Source: Ferdinandcohnia sp047246645 (GTDB taxonomy: Bacteria; Bacillota; Bacilli; Bacillales; Bacillaceae_L). Taken from it: a DNA stretch of 64,000 bases. Under the pieces are notes generated by a model. It was not told the origin of the DNA, did not search any database, and saw only the letters and a list, made by a program, of their open reading frames with translations. Made by a program: the position numbers and the translations under genes. Shown piece by piece: positions 15,701-24,499 of this stretch (position 1 is its first letter; each line of letters begins with the position of its first letter). Location of the stretch: the NCBI RefSeq assembly GCF_047246645.1, contig NZ_JBFOKR010000002.1, positions 62,001-126,000 on the forward strand, written 5' to 3'.

Positions 15701-18700
15701 TGCTTCATGATTGAACTCTACAATGGATTCTCCTGAATAACCATCAAATCCGTAGTAATAATCAAATCTCGCTGGAATATTAAACTCTGTTCCAATATCT
15801 ATTCCGGCAGTAATTGGGTGTTCTGCTAAAACTTTCCCTTTTGCTCCAGCGTCATCACCGGCAATTATAACTGAAGGATCATTTGTATATTGATTCAGGA
15901 ATCGAATTCCACCTCTACCGCCATCTTGACCTGTCCAAATCACAGGAGTTCTTGTTTCATCTAATGCTTTCTGGAAGGCTGCAAATTCTTGTGATGTTGG
16001 AATCTGAGCATTATCATAATCTGAATTCACAAAAACAAGATCAAGTTCATCCAACAGCTCAATGTCTTTAAATGTCATATTTTGAACAATATAGCCGCGT
16101 TCTTCCAGATATTGTTTTACTGTAACTCCTGAGGTATTTAAATCCTTTGTAACCCCAATGGTAGGTGAAGGATTTAGCTGTTCATCAAGTTTTAGCTGTT
16201 CACTTGGAGAAACCTCTACTTCGATGTCTTTGCGAACAAAGCCGTCTTTTTGAACACGAAGTGTGTATGTGCCTGGTAATAGGTTTTTGATAGAGTATCT
16301 TCCTTGAGCATCAGTGTATGCCTCACGTGGAACCCCTAAAACCTCTATATGCGCACCTTCAATAATATTTGTGTCTTGCTTGTTTTCAATTACACCTGAA
16401 ATCGATACTGCATTATCAACCACATCTAACTGGATTGTGTAATTGTCTGCACTCGCATTAACGATTACTGGCACAACTTGTGACTTATATCCATATGAAC
16501 TTACTTCAATCTCATAGTTTCCATCCAGAATCGCAATAGAAAACTCTCCTGACTCTGAATTTGAAGTTGTTGAAAAGTTTTTCCCTTTTACTTTTATATC
16601 AGCTTTAATTGGGTTTCCTTCAACGTCAACTATTGTTCCTTTAATTGTATTAAACTTCGCATTTGAAGCCCAGAGTACTGTTTGGATAAGAAGTTCTTTC
16701 CCTTTATCGGTATAATCACTAGCATCATGATCATAATCAAAGCTATGGCCACTCATCAAAACTTCTACGCTTCCGGAAGTCCTTGGTTTGTATGCTATCC
16801 CTAGACCAAGAGATTCTCCACCTTCATGTTTTATTTCTGCAAGTGGATAGCCGCTATAATCATTAAAATAACCGACCCTACTAGAACTTGGTGTCATAAG
16901 TTCTATAAATTCACCAATGTCTGCCCCTTGGAATATAGGGTTTTCTTCTAAAACAACATAACCGGCTGAACTAGAAGTGTTTCTTACAATATTTCTAACC
17001 TTTGGATCAGCTCTATGGTTTACGAGCTGGTTTATACTATTGTTCCAATAAGAATCACCAAAAATAATACTAGTCTGCGATGCATCAGCTGTAGTTAGAA
17101 TCCTCTCAAAAACTTCCTTAGTTGCAGTTCCATTGTTATAGAAAACAACGTCAAACTCACTCATTCTATCAGCAAGATTACTTACTGTAAGTGAAGTAAC
17201 CTCAACACCAAGATTCGTAAAGATAGATGTAAAGTTATTTGCTGCTGAATAATAATCTCCTACAACAGCAACTCGTGGGACCTGATATAATACGACATTA
17301 ATATCCCCAGACAATTTTGCTACATCAAAAATCTGTGTATCGACAATATATCCGTCCTTAGTAGTCTGAAGTGTATAAACCTTGTCTTCCAAATCCTTTA
17401 CTTCAAATCTGCCATTTGATCCTGTTGTAGTTTCACTAATAACAGTTTCATTCTCATCTACTACCTTAACAAGTGCGCCGCCCACTGCACTATTTGATGT
17501 GGCGTCTGTCACGGTACCAGCTACAACTCCACCACCGTTAGCGCCCATAGTAATCTGCAGCTCATTCGGTTCACCATGTGTAAAGGAAACCTCTACTGTT
17601 TGAGTTTCATAACCTGTTGCACGGATTTCCAGTGTATATGTTCCTTCGTCATGGAATATTTCAAATGAACCATCAGAAGCAGATATTGTTTTCACCCCTG
17701 TTTCAAGCACTTCAAGCTGGGCGTTTACTGTTTCACCTGCTCCATTTGTTATTGTCCCTGTAGCTTTTCCAAAATCAGAGTTCATTAGATAATTTAGGCC
17801 GTTAAATAAAATTTGTTGATGATCTGGCAGCCACCCCTGAAGTGGTGATACCCATGGTGCTGCTCCATGTGAAGCTAGGAGTAAATGCGCACTATTTTCT
17901 GATACGGCATTATACGCAACCCCAGTACCAACGAAACCAATTGTTGTGTCACCGATCGTACCTAAGCTTCGTCCCGAATAATCCTTAAACCACGCAAAGT
18001 CCCCAGTTCGCTGGTAAAGAGTTAAACGGTCCCCTTTTTGGTACCCTTCAAAAATGGGATGCTCAACATCAACTTGCATACGTACGGTTCCATTGTCATA
18101 ATGATGACTTACTTCTTTTGGATCTTGGTAATAATTCTTCAGATGCTCAATTGAACCATATCCAGACCCCCACTGATCAACAAAAACCAGATTAACGTCA
18201 TGCGCTTTTGCTTTTTCTACTAATTGCGTAAATTCTGCCTCAGTAGGTTGTTTTCCACCAGAACCATATGCTCCATTTAAGTAGATTACTTGATAACGTT
18301 CGAGATCATCAATAATATCCCATCCACGTTCTTCAGCATGAAAGTCATTCGTTTGTAATAGCTTTGTCACTTCGGAATTCCAGTCATTCAAGACTGCAAT
18401 ATCTATAGGTTGCATATCAAATGAAAAAGTATTTTCCTGATTTTTCAAAATTTCAACCTGTTGTTTTCCTAGCACAAAACCGTTTAGTGACACTTCAACT
18501 TGATAGGCTCCCTCGTAAACATCATCCTGTACGAAAACCCCTTCAGCATTTGTCGTTCCACTTACGGGAGTACTTGTAAATGAAACACTCACACCTTCGA
18601 GTGGTTGTTTTGTCCGCTTATTAACCACCGTTACTTTTACAGACCCAGTCTCTGCATCTTCGAGAATATAGTTCTTACTTTGCTCATATCCAGATACAAA

Positions 18701-21700
18701 GGTGATATCTTCAATTACTTGTTTTTTCCCGTATTTAGATACTTTCACACGATATTCACCTGGTTTATGAAGTAGTTCATAGCTGCCGTTTTCAGCTGTT
18801 TGAGTAGTTACCCCAGATTCATCTACTGAAACAGTAGCTTCAATTGGTGAACCATTTGTATCAGTAACTGTTCCTTTTAAAATTCCTAGAGATTGATAGA
18901 TTTGAATTCCTGTACCATATGTTACAAAAACCTTACCAGCTGTAACTGGAATTCCTGATGTACTGTAATCTGGTAAAGTGAAATCTTTTAATGATTGTCC
19001 AGTAAATACGTCAAGTGCAAAAAATCCACCGTTTGAGCCTGTTACAAATAGGATTCCATTTGCGGTAACAGTACCACTATTTAAGCTGGTTCCTACAGTT
19101 TTGTTTTGCCAAATCATGGCACCTGTCTCTTTATCAAATGCTTTTAATGCCGGTACAGTTGACGATCCGACGATTACTAAATCTTCATAAACAATTGCTG
19201 TACCTGCTTGAGTAACACCAATACCAGGTGCCTTCCAATTGAGTTCTCCGTTACTTGCGTTAAAAGAATAGAGAGTACCATCTCCAGAATCAAAATTACT
19301 TCCTACTACATATAAATTCCCATCCTGATACACAGGTTGTGTCGATATTCCCTCTGCCGCCTCAAGTTTTACAGTCCATAGTTCTGAACCATCTTCCATT
19401 TGTAATGCTCGTAGCGTTTTATTTTCATAGCTTCCAACAAATACATGTCCCTCTCCAAAGCTGGCACCTAAGTACGTTGATGCTCCTAAAGGCTTACTCC
19501 ATAGCTTTTCACCTGTTTTACTATTGAGTACTGTTAAAGAAGCATTTTCATCAAGGCCAGATGTAACAATAACCTTACCTTCATAATATAATGGTGACTC
19601 ATAGATTGGTAAGGAACCTGTTTCATAGTTCCATAGAACACGGCCATTGTCTAAATCAAGCGCATAAATTCTTTTGTCAGCTCCCCCTGAAAGATAAACA
19701 ACACCTTCTTCGATTGTTGGGGATGACCGATTTGAAGATCCAAGTCTTACACTCCATTGTTCCACGCCTGTCTCACTGTCAAGACTTACTACCCATCCTC
19801 TATCAGTAACGAACACTACTCTTTGTTCAGCTACTGCCGGGGTAGAAAATAAGATTTGACCATACGATGAATTATCAAAACTCCATCCTGGTTCTAGACC
19901 TTCAATATCGATAGCTACTGGTGAAACAGCATTTCGATTAAGGTTGTTATTTGCCATTTTCCAGTCCAGATTTGAGGATGAACTTATTTTACTGACAGAA
20001 ATAACAATTTCTTCTTCTTTTTCAACAGTAACTTCTGTTGAGTTTGATTTGATCCCTTCACCTGATACCTGAAGTTTATACGTTCCTGCTGGAACTTTTT
20101 CAAGATTGAATGTGCCATTTTGATCAGTTCGAACAGCTTTTAATGGTGTATCATTCACACGTATATATGCAAAAGCAATACCATCTTTCGTTTCAGAATC
20201 TACAACTCTTCCTGATAGACGATATGTTTGTGCAGGGTCAAGTTTCCATTGAACAGTTGTATTCTCACCCTTTTTAATAGTTACTGTTTCTTCCTTGGTT
20301 AAATATCCAAACGATTCAATCAAAACCTTGTGTGTGCCTTCACGAATGGAAAGATTAACTTCCCCATCTTCTCCTATTTCGTGTGTACTACCATCCTTTA
20401 CAAAAGTGACAGTTCCGGCGATAGCTTGTCCATCTGCATTTTTCAAGCTTCCTGTTAATTCACCAGCAAAGGCAGCTTCTGTTACAGCCTGGTATATGTT
20501 AACTATTCCGTTTCCATATATATCATTCGGAAGAGTTCCCATGTACGTTTCTTTTCTAGCTGTATTTTTTAACAGGTTCTTAACTTCATCGATTGTCAAA
20601 TCAGGATTTGCTTGATATAACAGCGCTATTGCCCCTGCAACATGTGGAGTTGCCATTGAGGTACCACTGATTGTATTGTATTTGCCTTCATTCCTTTTTG
20701 ATGGCCATGCAGAATATATATAATGACCTGGTGCAGATACATCTGGTTTAATAAGTCTTGTTTGATTCCCATTACCATCGTCCCAAAAAACGGGACCTCT
20801 ACTCGAGAAATATGCAATTTGATCATTTTCATCGGTTGCTCCAATTGCAAACGCTGAAGGAAAGCTTCCTGGTGAACCGATGGTTTGTGAACCTGGACCA
20901 TCGTTTCCTGCTGCAAATAAAGGGAATATCCCTGCTGCAACCCAAGCTTCAACATCCTCATAGAATTCAATATTATAAGCGTTACTATTTCCCCAAGAAT
21001 TATTTACTACATGAGGAGCTTTTGAAGGGTCCCCTCCTGGTGCCATGAACCATTCAAAGGCACGATGGATAGCACTAGTTGTCGTACTGCCACCATCATT
21101 AAATATTTTTGCCGCAATCCATTCAGCTTCAGGCGCCACACCAATCGGCTCACCTTGCCCACCGCCAACAGCAGTTCCTGCAACATGGGTTCCATGTCCA
21201 TTACCATCCTGTGGAGTTGGATAGTTATGCCCCGATAGATCAATCCAAGAATATTGATGATTTCCGTCTTTTCCACGGTAATTATGTTTTAGTGCTTCAT
21301 GCCCACCATCGACTCCTGAATCCATAATTCCAACTACAATTCCTTCACCCTTAATTCCATATTCGCCCCATACCTTGGTAGCATTAATTTTCTCAATGCC
21401 CCATTCAGGTAACCGTGGTGTACTATCTTCTACTGTAATCTCTGGCAGCTGTAGAGTCTCATCTAGAGTGATACTCTCAATATCAGCCCTCTGTTTAAGC
21501 TCTTCCAGTGCATCTTTCGTAATGGAGGCTGATATTCCATTAATTATCCAGAAACTTTCTTTCTTTTTTACCTTGTCTTGCTTTTCAAGTGCTGCAAGAG
21601 CTAGGTTTAAGCCTTTTTGAGAGGCATTTGCTTTTTGTTCTAAATGATTCTTTAATTCTTTTATTTTTTCACTTCTTTTTTCTAAACCTTTTATCTTTGG

Positions 21701-22090
21701 ATAAATATCATTAACTTCCGGCCTTTCCTTAAGACGAATAATTACATCAACACGGTCTTCATTCTTCAATTGTTGAATAACCTTTTCTTCAACTTTTTGC
21801 TTACTAATCGCCTTTGTACGATCTTGTTCTTCCGAGAATTCTGGTGCCTCAATACCTAAACCTTTTAAAAGATTTGGTAGCTCACTAGTTTCGGAATCTA
21901 CCGTTTGCAGACTAGTAGATTCGTTTTTAAATTCCTGCTCTCTTTGTTTTTCTAATTGTACTTCCTCAACAGTTGTTGAGCTGCTCCCGTTCGATTGGGC
22001 AAATGAGAGAGAAGGGAAAAACATTGAAAATACTAGAATAAAGCTAAAAAATAATGAAAAGGTTTTCCGAGCTAACTTCCTTTTAGCCAA
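12752..22090 (-). CDS. Giant multidomain secreted S8 protease (about 3112 aa) with PQQ-like propeller and five GATase-like modules
   Basis: The start is TTG at 22088-22090 with GGAGGTG upstream. Domains: signal peptide 1-31; prodomain about 100-211; subtilisin domain about 230-540 with Asp257 (GIMDSGVDGG), His299 (GNGHGTHVAG) and Ser478 (SGTSMATPHVAG); two carboxypeptidase-regulatory-like (CRL) domains about 542-702; PQQ-like propeller with repeated LDxxTGxxxW blades about 707-1065. Then five modules, each two CRL domains plus one glutamine-amidotransferase-like domain (the latter at about 1229, 1605, 1976, 2353 and 2732). An Ig-like domain (2939-3028) and a fibronectin-III-like domain (3037-3112) finish it. 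The GATase-like copies share HPIFxG and DYSG motifs but no nucleophile-elbow cysteine, so they look structural or binding. Function is unknown: extracellular proteolysis plus adhesion or ligand binding is inferred. No sorting motif is visible. It is far larger than Bpr or Vpr. Confidence 0.9.
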   Translation of the reverse strand: MAKRKLARKTFSLFFSFILVFSMFFPSLSFAQSNGSSSTTVEEVQLEKQREQEFKNESTSLQTVDSETSELPNLLKGLGIEAPEFSEEQDRTKAISKQKVEEKVIQQLKNEDRVDVIIRLKERPEVNDIYPKIKGLEKRSEKIKELKNHLEQKANASQKGLNLALAALEKQDKVKKKESFWIINGISASITKDALEELKQRADIESITLDETLQLPEITVEDSTPRLPEWGIEKINATKVWGEYGIKGEGIVVGIMDSGVDGGHEALKHNYRGKDGNHQYSWIDLSGHNYPTPQDGNGHGTHVAGTAVGGGQGEPIGVAPEAEWIAAKIFNDGGSTTTSAIHRAFEWFMAPGGDPSKAPHVVNNSWGNSNAYNIEFYEDVEAWVAAGIFPLFAAGNDGPGSQTIGSPGSFPSAFAIGATDENDQIAYFSSRGPVFWDDGNGNQTRLIKPDVSAPGHYIYSAWPSKRNEGKYNTISGTSMATPHVAGAIALLYQANPDLTIDEVKNLLKNTARKETYMGTLPNDIYGNGIVNIYQAVTEAAFAGELTGSLKNADGQAIAGTVTFVKDGSTHEIGEDGEVNLSIREGTHKVLIESFGYLTKEETVTIKKGENTTVQWKLDPAQTYRLSGRVVDSETKDGIAFAYIRVNDTPLKAVRTDQNGTFNLEKVPAGTYKLQVSGEGIKSNSTEVTVEKEEEIVISVSKISSSSNLDWKMANNNLNRNAVSPVAIDIEGLEPGWSFDNSSYGQILFSTPAVAEQRVVFVTDRGWVVSLDSETGVEQWSVRLGSSNRSSPTIEEGVVYLSGGADKRIYALDLDNGRVLWNYETGSLPIYESPLYYEGKVIVTSGLDENASLTVLNSKTGEKLWSKPLGASTYLGASFGEGHVFVGSYENKTLRALQMEDGSELWTVKLEAAEGISTQPVYQDGNLYVVGSNFDSGDGTLYSFNASNGELNWKAPGIGVTQAGTAIVYEDLVIVGSSTVPALKAFDKETGAMIWQNKTVGTSLNSGTVTANGILFVTGSNGGFFALDVFTGQSLKDFTLPDYSTSGIPVTAGKVFVTYGTGIQIYQSLGILKGTVTDTNGSPIEATVSVDESGVTTQTAENGSYELLHKPGEYRVKVSKYGKKQVIEDITFVSGYEQSKNYILEDAETGSVKVTVVNKRTKQPLEGVSVSFTSTPVSGTTNAEGVFVQDDVYEGAYQVEVSLNGFVLGKQQVEILKNQENTFSFDMQPIDIAVLNDWNSEVTKLLQTNDFHAEERGWDIIDDLERYQVIYLNGAYGSGGKQPTEAEFTQLVEKAKAHDVNLVFVDQWGSGYGSIEHLKNYYQDPKEVSHHYDNGTVRMQVDVEHPIFEGYQKGDRLTLYQRTGDFAWFKDYSGRSLGTIGDTTIGFVGTGVAYNAVSENSAHLLLASHGAAPWVSPLQGWLPDHQQILFNGLNYLMNSDFGKATGTITNGAGETVNAQLEVLETGVKTISASDGSFEIFHDEGTYTLEIRATGYETQTVEVSFTHGEPNELQITMGANGGGVVAGTVTDATSNSAVGGALVKVVDENETVISETTTGSNGRFEVKDLEDKVYTLQTTKDGYIVDTQIFDVAKLSGDINVVLYQVPRVAVVGDYYSAANNFTSIFTNLGVEVTSLTVSNLADRMSEFDVVFYNNGTATKEVFERILTTADASQTSIIFGDSYWNNSINQLVNHRADPKVRNIVRNTSSSAGYVVLEENPIFQGADIGEFIELMTPSSSRVGYFNDYSGYPLAEIKHEGGESLGLGIAYKPRTSGSVEVLMSGHSFDYDHDASDYTDKGKELLIQTVLWASNAKFNTIKGTIVDVEGNPIKADIKVKGKNFSTTSNSESGEFSIAILDGNYEIEVSSYGYKSQVVPVIVNASADNYTIQLDVVDNAVSISGVIENKQDTNIIEGAHIEVLGVPREAYTDAQGRYSIKNLLPGTYTLRVQKDGFVRKDIEVEVSPSEQLKLDEQLNPSPTIGVTKDLNTSGVTVKQYLEERGYIVQNMTFKDIELLDELDLVFVNSDYDNAQIPTSQEFAAFQKALDETRTPVIWTGQDGGRGGIRFLNQYTNDPSVIIAGDDAGAKGKVLAEHPITAGIDIGTEFNIPARFDYYYGFDGYSGESIVEFNHEANGEKGSMVAYKGRTTDSVEILLANMTFSHVYNPALPSFDSTRETILNNAIEWALYNTEPLVGEIHGTVKNNLGTNVAGTVIVKETGKTYETDDQGNFFIALEEGTYELSFNAFGHHEKTVSVSVENGEQLTQIFEITADDVGTITGKVINSETNEPIEEASFEIRGTPLKGKTDNKGEFKVTVPAGVYDIRIIAPGYAPMNKEGITVSIGENTDVSFMMKVSQKIAVVTSSLNKDRLVPFIQQYGFDVDHYLNTNHAALYENMENYRLIIFNDSSMTDEQFKNFVEHANELQVSMIFPGQWGNGTIKELSDVFGDPKTVTSTFKDNRINLKVQQDHPIFKGFTVGDELLLLSREGSSTQYNVYKDYSGTTIGELTHDTSGVLGDGIGFKYTSSNSVHVLLSGLHAGSYGHPADRWTDAAKQIYVNAIEFALTASQGEVFGTVTDEEGKPVENAKLSIVDTGLSTTTNADGQYRIGLGNGQYKVKVQARGYMEQTKDVVIESIGDSKEISFQLEKIQGITLSGIVTNADNEEVITDAKVVLTPEDPQGFVDELTTDENGTYTFKDLLPGNYQLSITINGYLPVTEEVVIAEEDVIANLSLHPYQVAVIGDVKTELTTFLNSQELYAEERSWDVTEEVGKYRLILVNTNKATNEQVEKLIEESDKHQVSVIFTGTWGEKEGSISLLRQVYKNPEVDQHGYNEDEVFVNGIEGHPIFEGFETPSAIRILAEKSPYATFKGYTGVPLAGLSVGEEQKGNSIAYEFRSKAHMHLLLSSFAVTNMVGPTYGWTEDGKKLFRNALLWAMDAEQEAPTSVSWDEKEVKVKDPNVTLSGKADPGTTIQIISSNKKKDKVLGTTKTNSDGTFVVEMELTNGSYQLTAQAINFAGQVETEHSLHVVVSGKPKSNVNSNETKVEVVNGEVNLSWTDIEANSFEILRDGEKMVEQVETNYIDENVARGTTYTYQIKAIAEDGSVVEFVPVSITVK
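13280..18883 (-). repeat. Five-fold protein-coding module repeat, period about 1.13 kb
   Basis: Within the giant protease, GATase-like domains recur every 376, 371, 377 and 379 residues. Each is preceded by two CRL domains. Diagnostic copies are HPIFEGY, NPIFQGA, HPITAGI, HPIFKGF and HPIFEGF, each followed by KDYSG, NDYSG, DGYSG, KDYSG or KGYTG. DNA identity appears low, so the duplications are old. Confidence 0.85.
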
Positions 22091-22576
22091 TAAAATACAC
22101 CTCCGTTTGTACTTAAACCCTCGACACACAAATAGTCCTTTCGACCCAATCCCTAATCATCGCCCCCATTTCGCTAAAAATAATGGTTGTTGTAGTTTCT
22201 GTTTTTTCTAATTAAATTGCTTTCTATTTATAAGTGAAGAATTCCTTCGGAGAAAAAAGAGTTATTTTCGGAATTATTAGATTTTAATGTCGAAAATACA
22301 AGCTTTTCTTTTCTTCCGTCTCTTACTTCACAATTTTTGGGAATTTTAGCTTTTAATCAAAGATAAGTACCTAAATTTCTGCTTAGGTATAAAGTCCGTT
22401 CAAACTCTTGAGGCTTAGGCTTAAAGTCCGTAACGGTAGAAACTAATGGTTTAATAAAAACAGTCTACTTTTTGTTTGAAAATCTCGTTTATTGATTGAA
22501 ATACTTTTTAACGAAAAAACACGATTACATAAAATTTTATTTTTTGCTAAAAATACCCGTTAAAGGAGGTGTTACA
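22091..22576. other. Noncoding stretch between the giant protease and the DUF2512 gene
   Basis: AT-rich divergent intergenic region of 486 bp. Its only clear structure is a pair of 19-bp direct repeats at 22381 and 22413; no gene is visible. Confidence 0.6.
22381..22431. repeat. Direct repeat pair, 32 bp apart
   Basis: GCTTAGGTATAAAGTCCGT (22381-22399) and GCTTAGGCTTAAAGTCCGT (22413-22431) differ at two positions. Their start-to-start distance of 32 bp is about three helical turns. Possible operator in the divergent promoter region. Confidence 0.6.
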
Positions 22577-22930
22577 ATGAGTGGTTTCTTCTTGAAGATT
22601 ATTGTTTTACCATTGGTTGTAGCAGTGTGTGCAGGTTTATTTGGAAATGTTGATTATGTTTCGTGGTATCAACCGATCGTTGTCGGTATTATCTTAGCGA
22701 TTGTAGGACATTTAATGGAAGTAATGATGCTAAGAAGAACAACAACTGTAATGACAGATATCGTAGATTTTGTTTCGGCAGCGATTGTAGTATATTTTGT
22801 TTCAGCGTTTATGGTGGGTGCAGAGGTAACCTTCTGGGGTGCAATCTTAACAGCTTTAGTCATCACTTTAATAGAGATCCCTGTTCATCGTTGGCTAGTT
22901 CGGACTAGGCAAACGGGACAAGAAGCATAA
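22577..22930 (+). CDS. DUF2512 (YndM-like) integral membrane protein
   Basis: The 117-aa protein has four predicted membrane spans, and a pattern (LFGNVDYVSWYQPIVVGIIL, EVMMLRR, IPVHRWLV) that I associate with DUF2512/YndM of spore-forming bacilli. The start ATG at 22577 has a perfect AAAGGAGGTG 7 nt upstream; an in-frame start near 22496 lacks a ribosome site. It is a single gene followed directly by a dispersed repeat and a terminator. Function unknown. Confidence 0.78.
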   Translation: MSGFFLKIIVLPLVVAVCAGLFGNVDYVSWYQPIVVGIILAIVGHLMEVMMLRRTTTVMTDIVDFVSAAIVVYFVSAFMVGAEVTFWGAILTALVITLIEIPVHRWLVRTRQTGQEA

Positions 22931-22988
22931 GAAAAGCGCTGGAGCTAGACAGCAAAACTAAGTTGAAAACTTAATACTTTTTTATCTC
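22931..22988. repeat. Short copy of the gaaaagcgc/gcgctggagctagac repeat
   Basis: Starts right after the DUF2512 stop codon (TAAGAAAAGCGC), runs GCGCTGGAGCTAGACAG and ends GTTGAAAACTTAATACTTTT. It equals the two ends of the longer element at 36968-37243 with the middle deleted. Confidence 0.75.
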
Positions 22989-22995
22989 AAAATAA

Positions 22996-23017
22996 AGAGG
23001 TGCCAAATAGCACCTCT
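22996..23017. terminator. Bidirectional terminator between DUF2512 gene and moaA
   Basis: Stem AGAGGTGC with GCACCTCT between convergent genes, flanked by an A-rich run. Confidence 0.75.
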
Positions 23018-23023
23018 ATACCT

Positions 23024-24046
23024 TTATCCACCGATATAAGACATTTCAATTTTTTTCCGTTGTTTTGCGGTTTCTTCTGTTCGTTCATCTGAATAACGGT
23101 CTTTCCTTGCCTGCCAAATCGATTGAAGGGCTTGATCAATTTCAGCATCTGAAGCACCTGAACGAACCAATTCCTTCAAATCGTGTCCACCAGTTGCAAA
23201 TAAACACGTGTAGAGCTTGCCATTAGCAGAAATTCTAGCCCTCGTACAACTTGAGCAAAATGATTCAGTTACAGATGAAATAAATCCTATTTCTGCATTA
23301 CTTCCAATATAACGATACCGTTTCGCAACCTCACCAAAGTAATCCGCATCGACAAGCTCTAATGGCATTTCCTCGTGAATCAAATCATGAATATATTTTT
23401 TGGACACAACCTGGTCAAAATTCCAACCATTTGTAGTTCCAACATCCATGAATTCAATGAATCGTAATGTAATCCCTTTTTCCTTGAAAAAGCGTGCCAT
23501 CGGGAGAATTTGCGAATCATTTTTCCCTTTTTGCACGACCATGTTCATTTTCACATGAAGACCAGCTTCTACTGCTGCTTCAATTCCTTTTAGGACAGGT
23601 TTAATTCCAACAGATCGACCGTTCATTCCTTTAAAGGTTTCATCGTCAATTGAATCCAGGCTTACATTTACCCGCTGCAGCCCCGCTTCTTTTAATTGCT
23701 TTGCATATTTCGGTAAAAACACACCATTTGTCGTCAAAGCAATATCTTCCACACCATCTATTTGATTTAAACGCTCAATGAGCTCATGTACATTTTTTCT
23801 TACTAGTGGTTCTCCACCAGTTAGGCGAATTTTTTGCACACCTAATTTCACAAAGCTTTTCGTAAGTGTTTCTATCTCAGAAAAGGATAAAAGCTCTCTC
23901 TCTGGCAGAAAAGCATAATCGTCTCCGAAGATTTCTTTAGGCATACAATAAGAGCAACGGAAGTTACATTGATCAGTAAGTGATATTCTCAGGTCACGTA
24001 GTGGACGTTTTAACTGATCAACAATAGGTTGTCTTTCAATAGTCAT
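23024..24046 (-). CDS. moaA: GTP 3',8-cyclase MoaA (molybdenum cofactor biosynthesis)
   Basis: The 340-aa radical-SAM enzyme converts GTP to 3',8-cyclo-GTP, the first step of molybdopterin synthesis. The N-terminal cluster motif CNFRCSYC (about residues 27-34) binds the SAM-associated 4Fe-4S cluster. The C-terminal motif FCSSCTRARISANGKLYTC supplies the second cluster, and the protein ends in the conserved Gly-Gly (SYIGG). It stands alone, with no moa or moe neighbours in the window. ATG has GGAGTG about 10 nt upstream. Confidence 0.95.
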   Translation of the reverse strand: MTIERQPIVDQLKRPLRDLRISLTDQCNFRCSYCMPKEIFGDDYAFLPERELLSFSEIETLTKSFVKLGVQKIRLTGGEPLVRKNVHELIERLNQIDGVEDIALTTNGVFLPKYAKQLKEAGLQRVNVSLDSIDDETFKGMNGRSVGIKPVLKGIEAAVEAGLHVKMNMVVQKGKNDSQILPMARFFKEKGITLRFIEFMDVGTTNGWNFDQVVSKKYIHDLIHEEMPLELVDADYFGEVAKRYRYIGSNAEIGFISSVTESFCSSCTRARISANGKLYTCLFATGGHDLKELVRSGASDAEIDQALQSIWQARKDRYSDERTEETAKQRKKIEMSYIGG

Positions 24047-24178
24047 ACAGCTGTCACTCCTACAATATGAAGTATCTTTAACTCTATCATACTAGTTACA
24101 TGTTGTGAATAGAAACGATATCCTTGAAAAATATCATTGTATTTTAAATTTTCTAACCTGCTAACTTTGTCCAATAAA

Positions 24179-24335
24179 GTGAAGTTCAATCAGTGGGGGA
24201 TTGTCAGTTGCGGCCCACTGGAAGTGGCGAAATTAGTCTTTGTACTCTTGAGAGAGGTGTTAGCGTTCGTTATCGCTTCGTTTAACTTCACGGTTTGAGG
24301 TGGGAGTCTTACGGACGTTTACACCGGGATAAATA
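24179..24335. other. Structured, GC-richer noncoding patch upstream of the Gly/Tyr/Pro-rich gene
   Basis: The 453-bp gap 24047-24499 contains an island richer in GC than its surroundings. Long-range arms GTGAAGTT (24179-24186) and AACTTCAC (24284-24291) enclose a hairpin CAGTGGG...CCCACTG (24191-24220). The tail reads GAGGTGGGAGTCTTACGGACG. No ORF is present. A structured RNA or the decayed end of an IS200/IS605-type element are both possible; neither is demonstrated. Confidence 0.4.
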
Positions 24336-24499
24336 ATTTAGAAAAGGTAGACAAACGCCCACGACATCTTACCTCTTGTCACATATCCATATAAGTGTAG
24401 ACAGAATTGGGGGAACACCCACAAAAATTTGTAGAAATGATCTACAAACTACTCATTAAACTGCTTGCAATAGATAAAAATTTTGTAGGAGGTAATTGA

